DNA of 64,000 nucleotides from Patulibacter sp. SYSU D01012. Lineage in GTDB: Bacteria; Actinomycetota; Thermoleophilia; Solirubrobacterales; Solirubrobacteraceae. The stretch spans positions 496,001 to 560,000 of the forward strand of contig NZ_JAFMTB010000002.1 of assembly GCF_017916475.1 (NCBI RefSeq), given 5' to 3'. Shown here in pieces: positions 16,595-25,138 of the stretch. The translations under genes were made by a program, and so were the position numbers. Position 1 is the first letter of the stretch, and every line of letters begins with the position of its first letter. The notes under the pieces are model-generated. The model saw only the letters and a program-made list of their open reading frames with translations, was not told the DNA's origin and did no database searches.

Positions 16595-17377
16595 ATGGCG
16601 GCACAACGATTCGAATCCGTCCGCGACGAGCTCGAGGAGCGCATGCGCTCCGGCGCGATCAAGCCGGGCGCCCGCTTCCCCGCCGAGCGCCGGCTCTGCG
16701 AGGAGCTCGGCGTGTCGCGCGCCACGCTCCGCGCCGCGCTCGACCTGCTCGAGGCCGACGGCCTCGTCGACCGGCGCCACGGCTCGGGCACCTACGCGTG
16801 CGAGCCGCGGATCACGATCGACGTCTCCGTCCTGATCTCGTTCACCGAGGGCGTCCTGGGCAAGGGCCGCCGGCCCGCCGCGCAGCTCATCGACTGCGAC
16901 CGCGTGCCGGCGCGGCTGGCGCGCTTCGGCGCCGTCGTGGCGACCGCGCTGGGCGTCGAGCCCGACGCACCCGTCTGGCAGATCGTGCGCCTGCGCACCG
17001 CCAACGGCGTGCCGATCGCCCTCGAGCGCTCCTGGTTCGCCGTGGAGCGCACGCCGGACCTGCAGGCGCACGACCTGGAGGGCCGGTCGATCTACGCCCT
17101 GCTCGCCGAGGAGTACGGCCTGCGCCCCGACCACGCGTCGCAGCAGCTCGACGCCGTGCCCGCCGAGCCCGAGGACGCCGACGACCTGGGCTGCGACGTC
17201 GGCGCCCCGCTCATGCGCGTCACCCGCACCGCGCGGACGCTCGCCGGCGAGCCCGTCGAGTACGCCCGCGACCTCTACCTGCCGCACCGATCGACGTTCG
17301 TCGCCCACGCCCGCATCCCGGAGCGGGCCGCGACGAGCCCGGCGCCCCAGAACCCCACCGAGGAGGAGACCTCATGA
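16595..17377 (+). CDS. GntR-family (HutC subfamily) transcriptional regulator
   Basis: A 260-aa repressor-type protein: a winged helix (about 1-70) with GARFPAERRLCEELGVSRATLRAALDLLEADGLVDRRHGSGTY, then a UTRA ligand-binding domain (about 85-245) with VWQIVRLRTANGVPIALERS and the typical ending VEYARDLYLP. HutC-type regulators bind small metabolites and release DNA when loaded. A DasR-like palindrome lies in its own upstream region. The stop overlaps the permease start (ATGA), so the regulator is the first gene of a five-gene operon it probably controls. The effector is not predictable; a phosphorylated or amino-containing intermediate of the pathway is likely. Confidence 0.9.
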   Translation: MAAQRFESVRDELEERMRSGAIKPGARFPAERRLCEELGVSRATLRAALDLLEADGLVDRRHGSGTYACEPRITIDVSVLISFTEGVLGKGRRPAAQLIDCDRVPARLARFGAVVATALGVEPDAPVWQIVRLRTANGVPIALERSWFAVERTPDLQAHDLEGRSIYALLAEEYGLRPDHASQQLDAVPAEPEDADDLGCDVGAPLMRVTRTARTLAGEPVEYARDLYLPHRSTFVAHARIPERAATSPAPQNPTEEETS

Positions 17378-18930
17378 GCACCGCCCCCGCCCGCGCCGAG
17401 ACCGACGAGGACGTCGGCCGCTTCGGCTACGAACAAGAGGTCGAGCGCACGATCAGCCCCTTCGGCTCGTTCGCGATGGCCTTCTCGTTCGTCTCGATCG
17501 CCACCGGCATCTTCACCGGCTACGGCCTGCTGCTCGCCAACTCCGGGCCGGTCGGCATCTGGATGTGGCTGCTGGCCGGCGCCGGCCAGACGCTCGTGGC
17601 GCTCGTCTTCATCCAGCTCGCGCTGCGGATGCCGATCGCCGGCTACTCGTACCAGTGGGCCTCGCGCCTGGTGGGACCGAAGGTCGGCTGGGCGTTCGGC
17701 TGGGTCTCCTACGCGTTCCTGGCCATCGTCATCGTCGCCGTCACGTACGGCATGGCCGACCAGTCGCTCATCCCGCTGACGGGCCTGGACCACACCGTCG
17801 AGAACGTCCGCATCCTGACCGTGATCGCGCTCGCCCTGCAGGCGTTCCTGATCATCTTCAGCCAGCGCATCGTCGCCGTGGTCAACAACATCGGCGTCGG
17901 CATCGAGATCGTCGGCATCTTCGTCCTGTCGATCCTGCTCGTCGCGGCGGTCCTCTTCGGCAACGACGGCGGGTCGGTCGACAACCTCTTCTCGAAGGGC
18001 ACCCACGCCGGCGAGTCGGGGTACTGGGGCTTCAACGGCCCGTTCATGATCGCCCTGCTGCTCGGCGCCTACACCATCGTCGGCTTCGAGTCCGCGGCCA
18101 ACCTGGCCGAGGAGACGAAGAACCCGGCGCGCGTCGTGCCCCGCGCGATGCTGCAGGGCGTGCTCGTCTCGACGGGCGCCGGCTTCCTGTTCCTCGTCGC
18201 GCTGACGCTCGCGATCCCGAACGTCGCGCAGATCACCGCGTCGGACACCCCGGGCGCCGCGATCATGACCGCCCACTTCGGCGAGGTCTTCACCCGCATC
18301 ACCTACGCGTTCATCTCGCTCGCGCAGTTCGTCTGCGGCCTGACGATCATGACCTCGGGCTCGCGCCTGGTCTACGCGATGTCGCGCGACCGCCGCTTCC
18401 CCGGCCACCAGGTGCTCGGCCGCGTCTCGCCGAAGACCGGCACCCCGATCGCCGCCACGATCCTGATCCTCGCCGGCGGCATCGTGCTGACGCTGATCTT
18501 CGGCGAGGACGCCCTCGCCAACCTGTTCTCGGCCGCGACGATCCTGCCGACGACGATCTACCTGATCACCGTCCTGCTCTACGCGTTCACGAAGCACCGC
18601 CTGCCGGAGGTGCATTCGAAGTGGGACCTGGGTCGCTGGACCTGGCCCGTGATCGTCGGCGCGGTCGCGTGGTGCCTGTTCGCCCTCTCGGCGCTGACGC
18701 TGCCCGAGCAGTTCCGCGACCCGGTGAAGCTCGTCGGCGTCGTGCTCGGCCTGGGCGTCGTCGTCTTCCTGGGCATGCTCGTCTTCTCGCCCGGCGCCCT
18801 GCGTCGCACGGTCGGCGAGCGCGACCCGATCCACGGCGGCCTGGCCGCCGACGAGGCCGGGGATCCGGACGCGCCGGTCGGGCACGTGCCCGTCGGCACC
18901 GTCGAGCCGTACCCCACGCGGAACGGATGA
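17374..18930 (+). CDS. APC-superfamily amino acid/amine permease
   Basis: A 518-aa membrane protein with about 12 helices between residues 25 and 490 and the APC signature around helix 1 (SFVSIATGIFTGYGLLL) and helix 6-7 (GFESAANLAEETKNPARVVPRAM). It resembles the amino acid/choline-type branch (ACT/AAT-like). It should bring an amino compound into the cell by proton symport. A strong GGAGGAG precedes the ATG, which overlaps the regulator stop. The combination with a glycerol-kinase-like enzyme is unusual: a plain glycerol operon would carry a GlpF channel, so the transported substrate is probably an amine, amino alcohol or related compound rather than glycerol. Confidence 0.88.
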   Translation: MSTAPARAETDEDVGRFGYEQEVERTISPFGSFAMAFSFVSIATGIFTGYGLLLANSGPVGIWMWLLAGAGQTLVALVFIQLALRMPIAGYSYQWASRLVGPKVGWAFGWVSYAFLAIVIVAVTYGMADQSLIPLTGLDHTVENVRILTVIALALQAFLIIFSQRIVAVVNNIGVGIEIVGIFVLSILLVAAVLFGNDGGSVDNLFSKGTHAGESGYWGFNGPFMIALLLGAYTIVGFESAANLAEETKNPARVVPRAMLQGVLVSTGAGFLFLVALTLAIPNVAQITASDTPGAAIMTAHFGEVFTRITYAFISLAQFVCGLTIMTSGSRLVYAMSRDRRFPGHQVLGRVSPKTGTPIAATILILAGGIVLTLIFGEDALANLFSAATILPTTIYLITVLLYAFTKHRLPEVHSKWDLGRWTWPVIVGAVAWCLFALSALTLPEQFRDPVKLVGVVLGLGVVVFLGMLVFSPGALRRTVGERDPIHGGLAADEAGDPDAPVGHVPVGTVEPYPTRNG

Positions 18931-20378
18931 CCGTCCTCGCGATCGACCAGGGCACGTCCGGGACGAAGGCGCTCGTCGTCGCCCCGGACGGCTCCGTGCT
19001 GGGCGAGGGGCGCGCCGCGGTGCGCCCCCGCACGGTGGGGCCCGGGCTCGTCGAGCAGGACCCGCAGGAGCTCCTGGACTCCATCGTCGCCGCCGGCCGC
19101 GAGGCGCTCGCGGCCGCCGGCGTGCCGGTGGTCGCCGTCGGCCTGGGCAACCAGGGCGAGACGGTCGTCGCCCTCGACCCGCGCACCCGCGCGCCGCTCG
19201 GCCCCGCGCTGAGCTGGCAGGACCGGCGCGCGGGCGTCGTCACGGCCGAGCTGGCGGACCGCGCCGCGCGGCTGACGGCGATCTCCGGTCTGCCGCTCGA
19301 CCCGTACTTCGCGGCGCCGAAGATGACGTGGCTGGCGCGCCGGCACCCCGGCGCGCTCGTCACGACCGTCGACGCGTGGCTCGTCCACGCGCTGACCGGC
19401 GCCTACGTGACGGACGCCGCCACCGCGTCGCGCACGATGCTGCTCGACCTGGACGCCGCCGCGTGGTCGAGCGAGGCGTGCGAGACCTTCGGGCTGGATC
19501 CCGCCGCGCTGCCCGAGGTCGTCGACCAGGCCGGGCACTTCGGCACCACCGACGTCTTCGGCCCCGAGCTGCCGCTGACGGGCCTGTGCGTCGACCAGCA
19601 GGCCGCGCTCTTCGGCGAGCGCTGCCTGGAGGCCGGCGAGGCGAAGTGCACGTACGGCACGGGTGCGTTCGTCCTGGCGAACGCCGGCACCCGCCCCGTG
19701 CGCTCGAGCGCCGACCTGGCGGCCTGCCTGGCGTGGCGGATCGACGGCGCTCCGACGTACTGCTTCGACGGCCAGGTCTACACCGCCGCCGCGGCCGTCG
19801 ACTGGCTGCAGGAGCTCGGCCTGACCGGCTCCGCCGCCGAGGTCGACGGCCTGTGCGCCGACGCGAACCCGGGCGCCGAGGCGGTCTTCGTCCCCGCCCT
19901 GGCCGGCCTGGGCGCCCCGTTCTGGCGCCCCGACGCGCGCGGCGGCTGGGTGGGACTGTCCCTGTCCACCACCCGCTGCGACCTCGTCCGCGCGGTCGTC
20001 GACGGCATCGCGGCGCAGGTCGCGTGCCTGACGCAGGCGGTCGCCGACGACCTGGGCACCCCGCTGCGTGCGCTGCGCGTCGACGGCGGGCTGACCCGGT
20101 CGTCGACGCTCCTGCAGGCCCAGGCCGACCTGCTGCAGACGCCCGTCGAGGTGTACCCGCTGCCCGACGCCACCGCGCTCGGCATCGCGGCGTTCGCCCG
20201 CCTGGGGGCCGGCCTGGCCGCCGGCCCGCACGAGGCCGTGCCGCCGTGGACGCCCGCCGCGGCCCACGAGCCGCGCATGGCGGCGTCCGACGCCGCCGCC
20301 CGCCTGGACCGCTGGCGCGCCGCGGCCCTCGCCCTCGCGGCGCTTCCCCCGCTCCCGCACTCCCCCGAGGCCACATGA
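18927..20378 (+). CDS. FGGY-family carbohydrate kinase, glycerol-kinase-like
   Basis: A 483-aa two-domain actin-fold kinase. The N-domain begins TVLAIDQGTSGTKALVV and has GNQGETVVALD, ALSWQDRRA (the GlpK-type WQDRR) and DAWLVHALTGAYVTDAATASRT. The C-domain has TYGTGAFVLAN, GLGAPFWRPDARGGWVGLS and RVDGGLTRS with the terminal helix block. It phosphorylates a polyol or similar substrate with ATP. GlpK proteins are about 500 aa, so the length fits, but the gene context (APC permease, GntR regulator) leaves the natural substrate open. The start overlaps the permease stop by ATGA and the end overlaps the next gene likewise. Confidence 0.88.
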   Translation: MTVLAIDQGTSGTKALVVAPDGSVLGEGRAAVRPRTVGPGLVEQDPQELLDSIVAAGREALAAAGVPVVAVGLGNQGETVVALDPRTRAPLGPALSWQDRRAGVVTAELADRAARLTAISGLPLDPYFAAPKMTWLARRHPGALVTTVDAWLVHALTGAYVTDAATASRTMLLDLDAAAWSSEACETFGLDPAALPEVVDQAGHFGTTDVFGPELPLTGLCVDQQAALFGERCLEAGEAKCTYGTGAFVLANAGTRPVRSSADLAACLAWRIDGAPTYCFDGQVYTAAAAVDWLQELGLTGSAAEVDGLCADANPGAEAVFVPALAGLGAPFWRPDARGGWVGLSLSTTRCDLVRAVVDGIAAQVACLTQAVADDLGTPLRALRVDGGLTRSSTLLQAQADLLQTPVEVYPLPDATALGIAAFARLGAGLAAGPHEAVPPWTPAAAHEPRMAASDAAARLDRWRAAALALAALPPLPHSPEAT

Positions 20379-21826
20379 CCACCATCCCGCACCGCGACGT
20401 CGTCATCGTCGGCGGCGGCGTCGTCGGGCTCGCGATCGCGCAGCAGCTGACCCGCCACCGCGGCGTCGGCGTGACCCTGCTCGAGGCGCGCGCCGACGTC
20501 GGCGCCGGCACGAGCAAGGCGAACACCGCGATCCTGCACACCGGCTTCGACGCGACCCCCGGCACGATCGAGTCGCGCCTGGTCGCCCGCGGCCACGAGC
20601 TGCTGCACGCGTACGGCGCGCGGGTGGGCATCCCGATCGAGCCGCTCGGGGCGCTGCTCGTGGCGTGGGACGAGGAGCAGCACGCCCGCTTCCCCGACAT
20701 CGTCGCCCAGGCCCGCGCGAACGGCTACGACCGCGTGCGCGAGATCCCCCTCGAGGAGCTGCGCCGGCGGGAGCCGCACCTGGGCCCCGGCGCCATCGCC
20801 GCGCTCGAGGTGCCGGACGAGCACATCGTCTGCCCGTTCACCACGCCGCTGGCGTACGCCTACGACGCCGTGCAGGCCGGCCTGGAGCTGCGCCGCTCCA
20901 CCCGGGTCACCGCCGTCGACCGCCTCGGCGCCGACGACGGCCACCCGGGCGGCGGCTTCCGCGTGCACACCACGGCCGGCGTCCTGACCTGCCGCTTCCT
21001 CGTCAACGCCGCCGGCCTGGGGTCGGACGTCCTGCACCGCCTGGCCGGGCACGAGGGCTACACCGTGACGCCGCGTCGCGGCGAGCTGCTCGTCTTCGAC
21101 AAGCTCTCGCGGCCCCTCGTCAACCACGTGCTGCTGCCGGTGCCGACCGCCACGACGAAGGGCGTGCTCGTCTCGCCGACCGTCTTCGGCAACCTGCTGC
21201 TCGGCCCGACCGCCGACGACGTCCCCGACAAGGAGGACCGCGGGTCCACGCCGGACGGCATCGCGCGCCTGCTCGACGCGGGGGCGCGGATCGTGCCGGC
21301 GCTGCTCGAGCAGGAGATCACCGCGACGTACGTCGGGCTGCGCGCGGCGACGGAGCACAAGGACTACCAGCTCGAGCTCTTCGCGCCCGAGGGCTACGTC
21401 TCCGTCGGCGGCATCCGCTCGACCGGGCTGACGGCGTCGCTGGCGATCGGCGAGGAGGTGTGCCGGATGCTCGGCGACGAGGGCCTGCAGCTCGACCCGC
21501 GCGACGACCTGCCGGAGGTGCATATGCCGAACGTCGGCCAGGCGTTCCCGCGCCCGTTCGAGCAGGAGGAGCGCATCGCCGCCGACCCGGCGTACGGCGA
21601 GATCGTCTGCTTCTGCGAGCGCACGACCCGCGGCGAGATCCGCGACGCGCTGTGCGCCCCCGTGCCGGCGGTCGACCAGGACGGCGTCCGCCGCCGCACC
21701 CGCGCGACGATGGGCCGCTGCCAGACGTTCTACTGCGGCGCCCGCGTGCAGGCGATGCTGGACGAGGCGAACGGCGGCCCCGCCGCGCCCGCCACGCCCA
21801 CGGCGCCCCGGAAGGCGGTGGCGTGA
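20375..21826 (+). CDS. GlpA-like FAD dehydrogenase with BFD [2Fe-2S] domain
   Basis: A 483-aa protein. A DAO-type FAD domain (about 6-370) starts DVVIVGGGVVGLAIAQQL and contains GTSKANTAILHTGFDA, LVNAAGLGSD and GIRSTGLTASLAIGE. It is followed by a C-terminal BFD-like domain (about 405-470) whose four cysteines C-x-C (CFCERT) and C-x4-C (CQTFYC) fit a [2Fe-2S] site. This is the architecture of anaerobic GlpA. The likely reaction is oxidation of the phosphorylated substrate made by the upstream kinase, with electrons going through the iron-sulphur centre to the downstream flavoprotein. All genes of the operon overlap, which implies a protein complex or tight stoichiometry. Confidence 0.88.
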   Translation: MTTIPHRDVVIVGGGVVGLAIAQQLTRHRGVGVTLLEARADVGAGTSKANTAILHTGFDATPGTIESRLVARGHELLHAYGARVGIPIEPLGALLVAWDEEQHARFPDIVAQARANGYDRVREIPLEELRRREPHLGPGAIAALEVPDEHIVCPFTTPLAYAYDAVQAGLELRRSTRVTAVDRLGADDGHPGGGFRVHTTAGVLTCRFLVNAAGLGSDVLHRLAGHEGYTVTPRRGELLVFDKLSRPLVNHVLLPVPTATTKGVLVSPTVFGNLLLGPTADDVPDKEDRGSTPDGIARLLDAGARIVPALLEQEITATYVGLRAATEHKDYQLELFAPEGYVSVGGIRSTGLTASLAIGEEVCRMLGDEGLQLDPRDDLPEVHMPNVGQAFPRPFEQEERIAADPAYGEIVCFCERTTRGEIRDALCAPVPAVDQDGVRRRTRATMGRCQTFYCGARVQAMLDEANGGPAAPATPTAPRKAVA

Positions 21827-23097
21827 TGCGGGAGCGTCGCCCCGACGTGCTGATCGTCGGCGGCGGGCCGGCCGGCCTGACCGCCGCGGCCGACCTGCGC
21901 GCCGCCGGCGTGCGGGACGTGCTGCTGGTCGAGCGCGAGACCGAGCTGGGCGGCGTCCCCCGCCACTGCCACCACCAGGGCTTCGGCCTGCGCGACCTGC
22001 ACCGCCCGCTGTCCGGCCCGGCCTACGCCGCCCGGGTGCGCGAGCGCGCGGTCGCGTCGGGCGCCGAGCTGCGCACGGGCGCGATGGTCACCGGCTGGGA
22101 CCCCGACGCGACAGGTCCCGTGCCCGCCGCGCTGCTCACCAGCCCGGCAGGCCGCGAGCGCGTGCAGCCGCGCGCCATCGTCCTGGCCACCGGGGTGCGC
22201 GAGCGCCCCCGCTCCGCGCGCCGCCTGGCCGGCGTGCGCGCGCCGGGAGGCGTGCTGACCACGGGCACGCTGCAGCAGCAGGTGTACCTGGAGGGCATGC
22301 GCCTGCCGGGCCGCACCGTCGTCGTCGGCGCCGAGCACGTCTCGTACAGCGCGCTCTCGACCCTGCGCCACGCCGGGTCCCGCCCCGTGGCGATGGTCAC
22401 CGAGCTGCCCGGCCACGAGACGTGGGGCCCGATCGCCTTCGGCGGGCGCGCGGTGTTCGGCGTGCCGCTGCGCACCGGCGTGCGCGTCCGGCGGATCCTG
22501 GGCGTCGACCGGGTCGTCGGCGTCGAGCTGGAGCACGTCGCCGACGGGCGGACCGAGACGATCGCGTGCGAGCGCGTGCTGCTCACCGGCGACTGGATCC
22601 CCGACCACGAGCTGGCCGTCAGCGGCGGCATCGTCCTGGACCGCGCCACGCGCGGGCCTCGCGTGGACCAGGCGCTGCGCACCGCGCGGCCCGGCGTCTT
22701 CGCCGCCGGCAACGCGCTGCACCCGGCCGAGACGGCGGACGTCGCCGCGCTCGACGGCCGTCACGTCGCCGGGCCGGTGAGCGCCTGGCTGTCCGCGGGC
22801 GCGTCGTCGACGGACTGGCCCGTCGCCCCGGTGGCCATCCAGCTCGACTCGCCGCTGCGCTGGATCGCCCCGAACGTGCTCGTGCCCGGCGCCGGCCTGC
22901 CGCCGCGCGAGCGCTTCGCGCTGCGGGCCGACGCGCAGGCGCGGCGCGTCCGCGTGACCGTCACGCAGGACGACCGCACCCTGTGGACCGGCCGGCTGGC
23001 GCACCTGGGTCCGGCGCGCTGCTCGACCCTGCCCGCGGACTGGGTGCCCCGGGTGCGCCCGGACGGCGGCCCGGTGCGGGTGCGCGTCGACCGGTAG
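21826..23097 (+). CDS. FAD/NAD(P)-dependent oxidoreductase, GlpB-like partner
   Basis: A 423-aa flavoprotein with the FAD motif DVLIVGGGPAGLTAAADLR at residues 7-25, a second dinucleotide-binding segment RTVVVGAEHVSYSALSTLRHAG (about 160-182) and the FAD-closing motif GVFAAGNAL (about 287-295). The last 90 residues form a separate beta-rich piece ending GGPVRVRVDR. Operons of kinase, GlpA-type dehydrogenase and a GlpB-like flavoprotein are known in Clostridia and Thermotoga, where a small DUF1667 protein completes the set. No such gene follows here, and the extra C-terminal piece may replace it. The ATG overlaps the previous stop by one base (TGATG). Confidence 0.8.
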   Translation: MRERRPDVLIVGGGPAGLTAAADLRAAGVRDVLLVERETELGGVPRHCHHQGFGLRDLHRPLSGPAYAARVRERAVASGAELRTGAMVTGWDPDATGPVPAALLTSPAGRERVQPRAIVLATGVRERPRSARRLAGVRAPGGVLTTGTLQQQVYLEGMRLPGRTVVVGAEHVSYSALSTLRHAGSRPVAMVTELPGHETWGPIAFGGRAVFGVPLRTGVRVRRILGVDRVVGVELEHVADGRTETIACERVLLTGDWIPDHELAVSGGIVLDRATRGPRVDQALRTARPGVFAAGNALHPAETADVAALDGRHVAGPVSAWLSAGASSTDWPVAPVAIQLDSPLRWIAPNVLVPGAGLPPRERFALRADAQARRVRVTVTQDDRTLWTGRLAHLGPARCSTLPADWVPRVRPDGGPVRVRVDR

Positions 23098-23107
23098 CAC
23101 CATGGCC

Positions 23108-23142
23108 GCCGGGTCCGGACCGTCCGGCGGTCCGGACCCGGC
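23108..23142. terminator. Bidirectional hairpin between converging genes
   Basis: Arms of 15 bp (GCCGGGTCCGGACCG and its complement) around a 5-base loop, 10 bases after the operon end and 10 bases before the stop of the converging lipoprotein gene. Confidence 0.75.
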
Positions 23143-23151
23143 GCCGCGGCC

Positions 23152-24162
23152 CTAGCGGGCGGCGGCGCCGCGGACGGGCAGCGGCACCACGTCGCCGCCC
23201 GCCACCGCGACCGCGAGCTTGCCCTTCAGCGTCGCCGCGTCGAGCGCGCCGGCGGCCCGCAGCACGCCGGCGGCGTCGGTCCCGGTGACGGCCCAGCTCG
23301 GCGGCTCGTTGCGGTAGCGCGACCCGAAGATCAGGCCCGCGCCGGCGCCGAGCGTGCGGACGGGCTCGCCGGCCCGGTCCAGCAGCGCGATCCGCCGGCC
23401 GTCCGCCGTCGGGCGGGCGTAGACGCCGGAGTCCTTCGGCCCGCGCTCCGCCAGGCCGGCCGCCGGGTCCTCGCGCAGCTGCGCCCAGGTGCCGACGGCG
23501 ATGCGCGCCGACTCGGGGTTGTAGGACGTGCGCAGCAGGTTGGAGACCGCAGGGATGTCGAAGCGGACGAGCGCGTCGCGGACCATCCGGCACGCCTGAC
23601 CGCGCGGATCCGCGCACTCGACGCGGACGGGCCAGCGCTTGCCCTCGGCGCCGTGCTCGAACGGCTCGGGGAACGTGCCGACGACGCCGCGCGGCTCGCT
23701 GGCCGTCTCGGCGCCCGACCGCAGGTCGAACCACAGCGTGTCGCCGTTGTGGACCTTCGTCGCCCGCGGCGTCACGCGGACGGGCGGCAGCTGCAGGTTG
23801 ACGTCCGGCGTCTGCGCGGCCATCTCACCCGTGCGCAGCGCCGTGCCGTTGAGCCACAGCCGCCAGGCGCCCGCGCCGCGCGCGGCGACGCCGTCGATGC
23901 TCGCCGGCGCCTGCCCGCCGGGCGCGAGCTCCACGCGCGCGACGCGCCGCAGGACGGCCAGCGCCGACTCCTCGTCGGTCGCCTGCACCCCGGCGCGGTC
24001 CAGGACCGTGCGGGCGCCGTCGTCGGTGGTGACGAGCACCCGGACGCCGGTCCCGCTCTCGTCGACCTGGCCGCAGCCGGCGGCGCCGACGACGGACGCC
24101 GCGGCCGCGAGCACCACGGCCAGGCGCCGGACGCGGGTGGAGCGGAGCGGCGACCGGGGCAC
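23152..24162 (-). CDS. Lipoprotein with DUF4430-like domain
   Basis: A 336-aa exported lipoprotein: Arg-rich start, hydrophobic core, and lipobox VVGAAGC with the acceptor Cys at about residue 29. Residues about 35-145 resemble the DUF4430/transcobalamin-C-like fold (GVRVLVTTDDGARTVLDRAG, then LRRVARVELAPG and the AWRLWLNGTALRTGEMAAQ part that matches the WxxxVNG strand). The C-terminal half has no recognised domain. It would sit on the outer face of the membrane. DUF4430 proteins in some Gram-positives bind corrinoids, and the divergent neighbour is a cobalamin adenosyltransferase, so corrinoid capture is a reasonable guess. The domain match is by eye and moderate. Confidence 0.65.
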   Translation of the reverse strand: MPRSPLRSTRVRRLAVVLAAAASVVGAAGCGQVDESGTGVRVLVTTDDGARTVLDRAGVQATDEESALAVLRRVARVELAPGGQAPASIDGVAARGAGAWRLWLNGTALRTGEMAAQTPDVNLQLPPVRVTPRATKVHNGDTLWFDLRSGAETASEPRGVVGTFPEPFEHGAEGKRWPVRVECADPRGQACRMVRDALVRFDIPAVSNLLRTSYNPESARIAVGTWAQLREDPAAGLAERGPKDSGVYARPTADGRRIALLDRAGEPVRTLGAGAGLIFGSRYRNEPPSWAVTGTDAAGVLRAAGALDAATLKGKLAVAVAGGDVVPLPVRGAAAR

Positions 24163-24212
24163 GCCTGCCGATTCTACGGGCGGTCCGCGGCCCGCGGCGC
24201 GCCCCCGGGGCG

Positions 24213-24281
24213 CCCGACCCTAGCCCCCGTGCTGCCCCGGCCGCCCCCGGCGGCCGGGGCAGCACGGGCGCTAGGGTCGGG
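24213..24281. promoter_or_regulatory. Very long hairpin immediately before the adenosyltransferase start
   Basis: Two 33-base arms (24213-24245 and 24249-24281) are complementary at 32 positions around a 3-base loop. The right arm ends two bases before the ATG at 24284, so the whole ribosome-binding region lies in the stem. There is no open Shine-Dalgarno. It is also only 50 bases from the divergent lipoprotein start. Confidence 0.8.
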
Positions 24282-24283
24282 CC

Positions 24284-24844
24284 ATGACGGTCAACCTCAC
24301 CCGCATCTACACCCGCACCGGCGATGCGGGCGAGACGCACCTGGGCGACATGAGCCGCGTGCCGAAGACGCACCCGCGGATCGAGGCCTACGGCGACATC
24401 GACGAGCTCAACAGCCACCTCGGCGTCGTGCTCGCGATGCCCGACGTGCCCGAGCGCTTCCGCCCGTGGCTCGTGCGCATCCAGAACGACCTGTTCGACC
24501 TGGGCGCCGACCTCTCCGTCCCCCACGACACCGACCACAAGCGCAAGGACCGCCTGCGCGTGGCGGCCGAGCAGGTGACGTGGCTGGAGGAGCGCTGCGA
24601 CGAGGTCAACGCCGAACTGCAGCCGCTGCGCTCGTTCCTCCTGCCCGGCGGCTCCCCCGCCACCGCGCAGCTGCACGTCGCCCGGACGATCGCGCGGCGG
24701 TCCGAGCGACGCGCGCTCGAGGTCGAGGGGGCGAACCCCGAGGTCGTCAAGTACCTCAACCGCCTCTCCGACCTGCTCTTCATCCTGGCCCGCGCGGCCA
24801 ACACGGCCGAGGAGCCGCTCTGGCAGCCCGGCGCCTCCCGCTGA
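24284..24844 (+). CDS. Cob(I)yrinic acid a,c-diamide adenosyltransferase, PduO type
   Basis: A 186-aa four-helix-bundle enzyme that transfers the adenosyl group of ATP to cob(I)alamin. The N-terminal ATP loop YTRTGDAGETHLGDMSRV, the EAYGDIDELNSHLG segment, FLLPGGSPATAQLHVARTIARRSERRA (ATP/corrinoid site) and the ending YLNRLSDLLFILAR are all diagnostic. Length matches the family (about 180-190). It is monocistronic, with a terminator hairpin just after, and its start lies under an extreme hairpin. Adenosylcobalamin would serve mutase or ribonucleotide reductase enzymes elsewhere. Confidence 0.95.
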   Translation: MTVNLTRIYTRTGDAGETHLGDMSRVPKTHPRIEAYGDIDELNSHLGVVLAMPDVPERFRPWLVRIQNDLFDLGADLSVPHDTDHKRKDRLRVAAEQVTWLEERCDEVNAELQPLRSFLLPGGSPATAQLHVARTIARRSERRALEVEGANPEVVKYLNRLSDLLFILARAANTAEEPLWQPGASR

Positions 24845-24852
24845 GCGCCGCG

Positions 24853-24892
24853 CGGCGGCGGTCCCGGCGGAGCCGCGCCGGGACCGCCGCCG
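24853..24892 (+). terminator. Hairpin terminator, 16-bp arms
   Basis: Perfect arms CGGCGGCGGTCCCGGC / GCCGGGACCGCCGCCG with an 8-base loop, starting 8 bases after the adenosyltransferase stop. Confidence 0.8.
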
Positions 24893-25138
24893 GGGGTGAA
24901 CAGCGTGTGCCACGGCGCAGGCGGAACAGGTCGTGTCAAGGCGTAGCGCGGCCGAGGCTTCGCCCGCGGAGCTTCGCGTTTGTCCCGCAAATCGTTTGCT
25001 TCCGCGCCACCACTGGCGATGCGCGCGAGGCGCGGAAAACTCCGTGATGCGACGCACACATCGTGTGCTTGAGCGCGCACCGGGGCGGGGGTACGGTCGG
25101 CGGCGTCCCCCACTCCCTCCGCCGAAAGGTCCCCCCGG

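Noticed and set aside
18927-20378. Naming the FGGY kinase glpK
   Set aside because: The sequence is GlpK-like, but the operon has an APC permease and a GntR regulator and no glycerol channel, so the substrate is open.
24853-25138. Region after the adenosyltransferase considered as a small RNA or riboswitch
   Set aside because: The hairpin directly after the stop is a normal terminator; the rest is a locally AT-rich promoter stretch with only short imperfect repeats.
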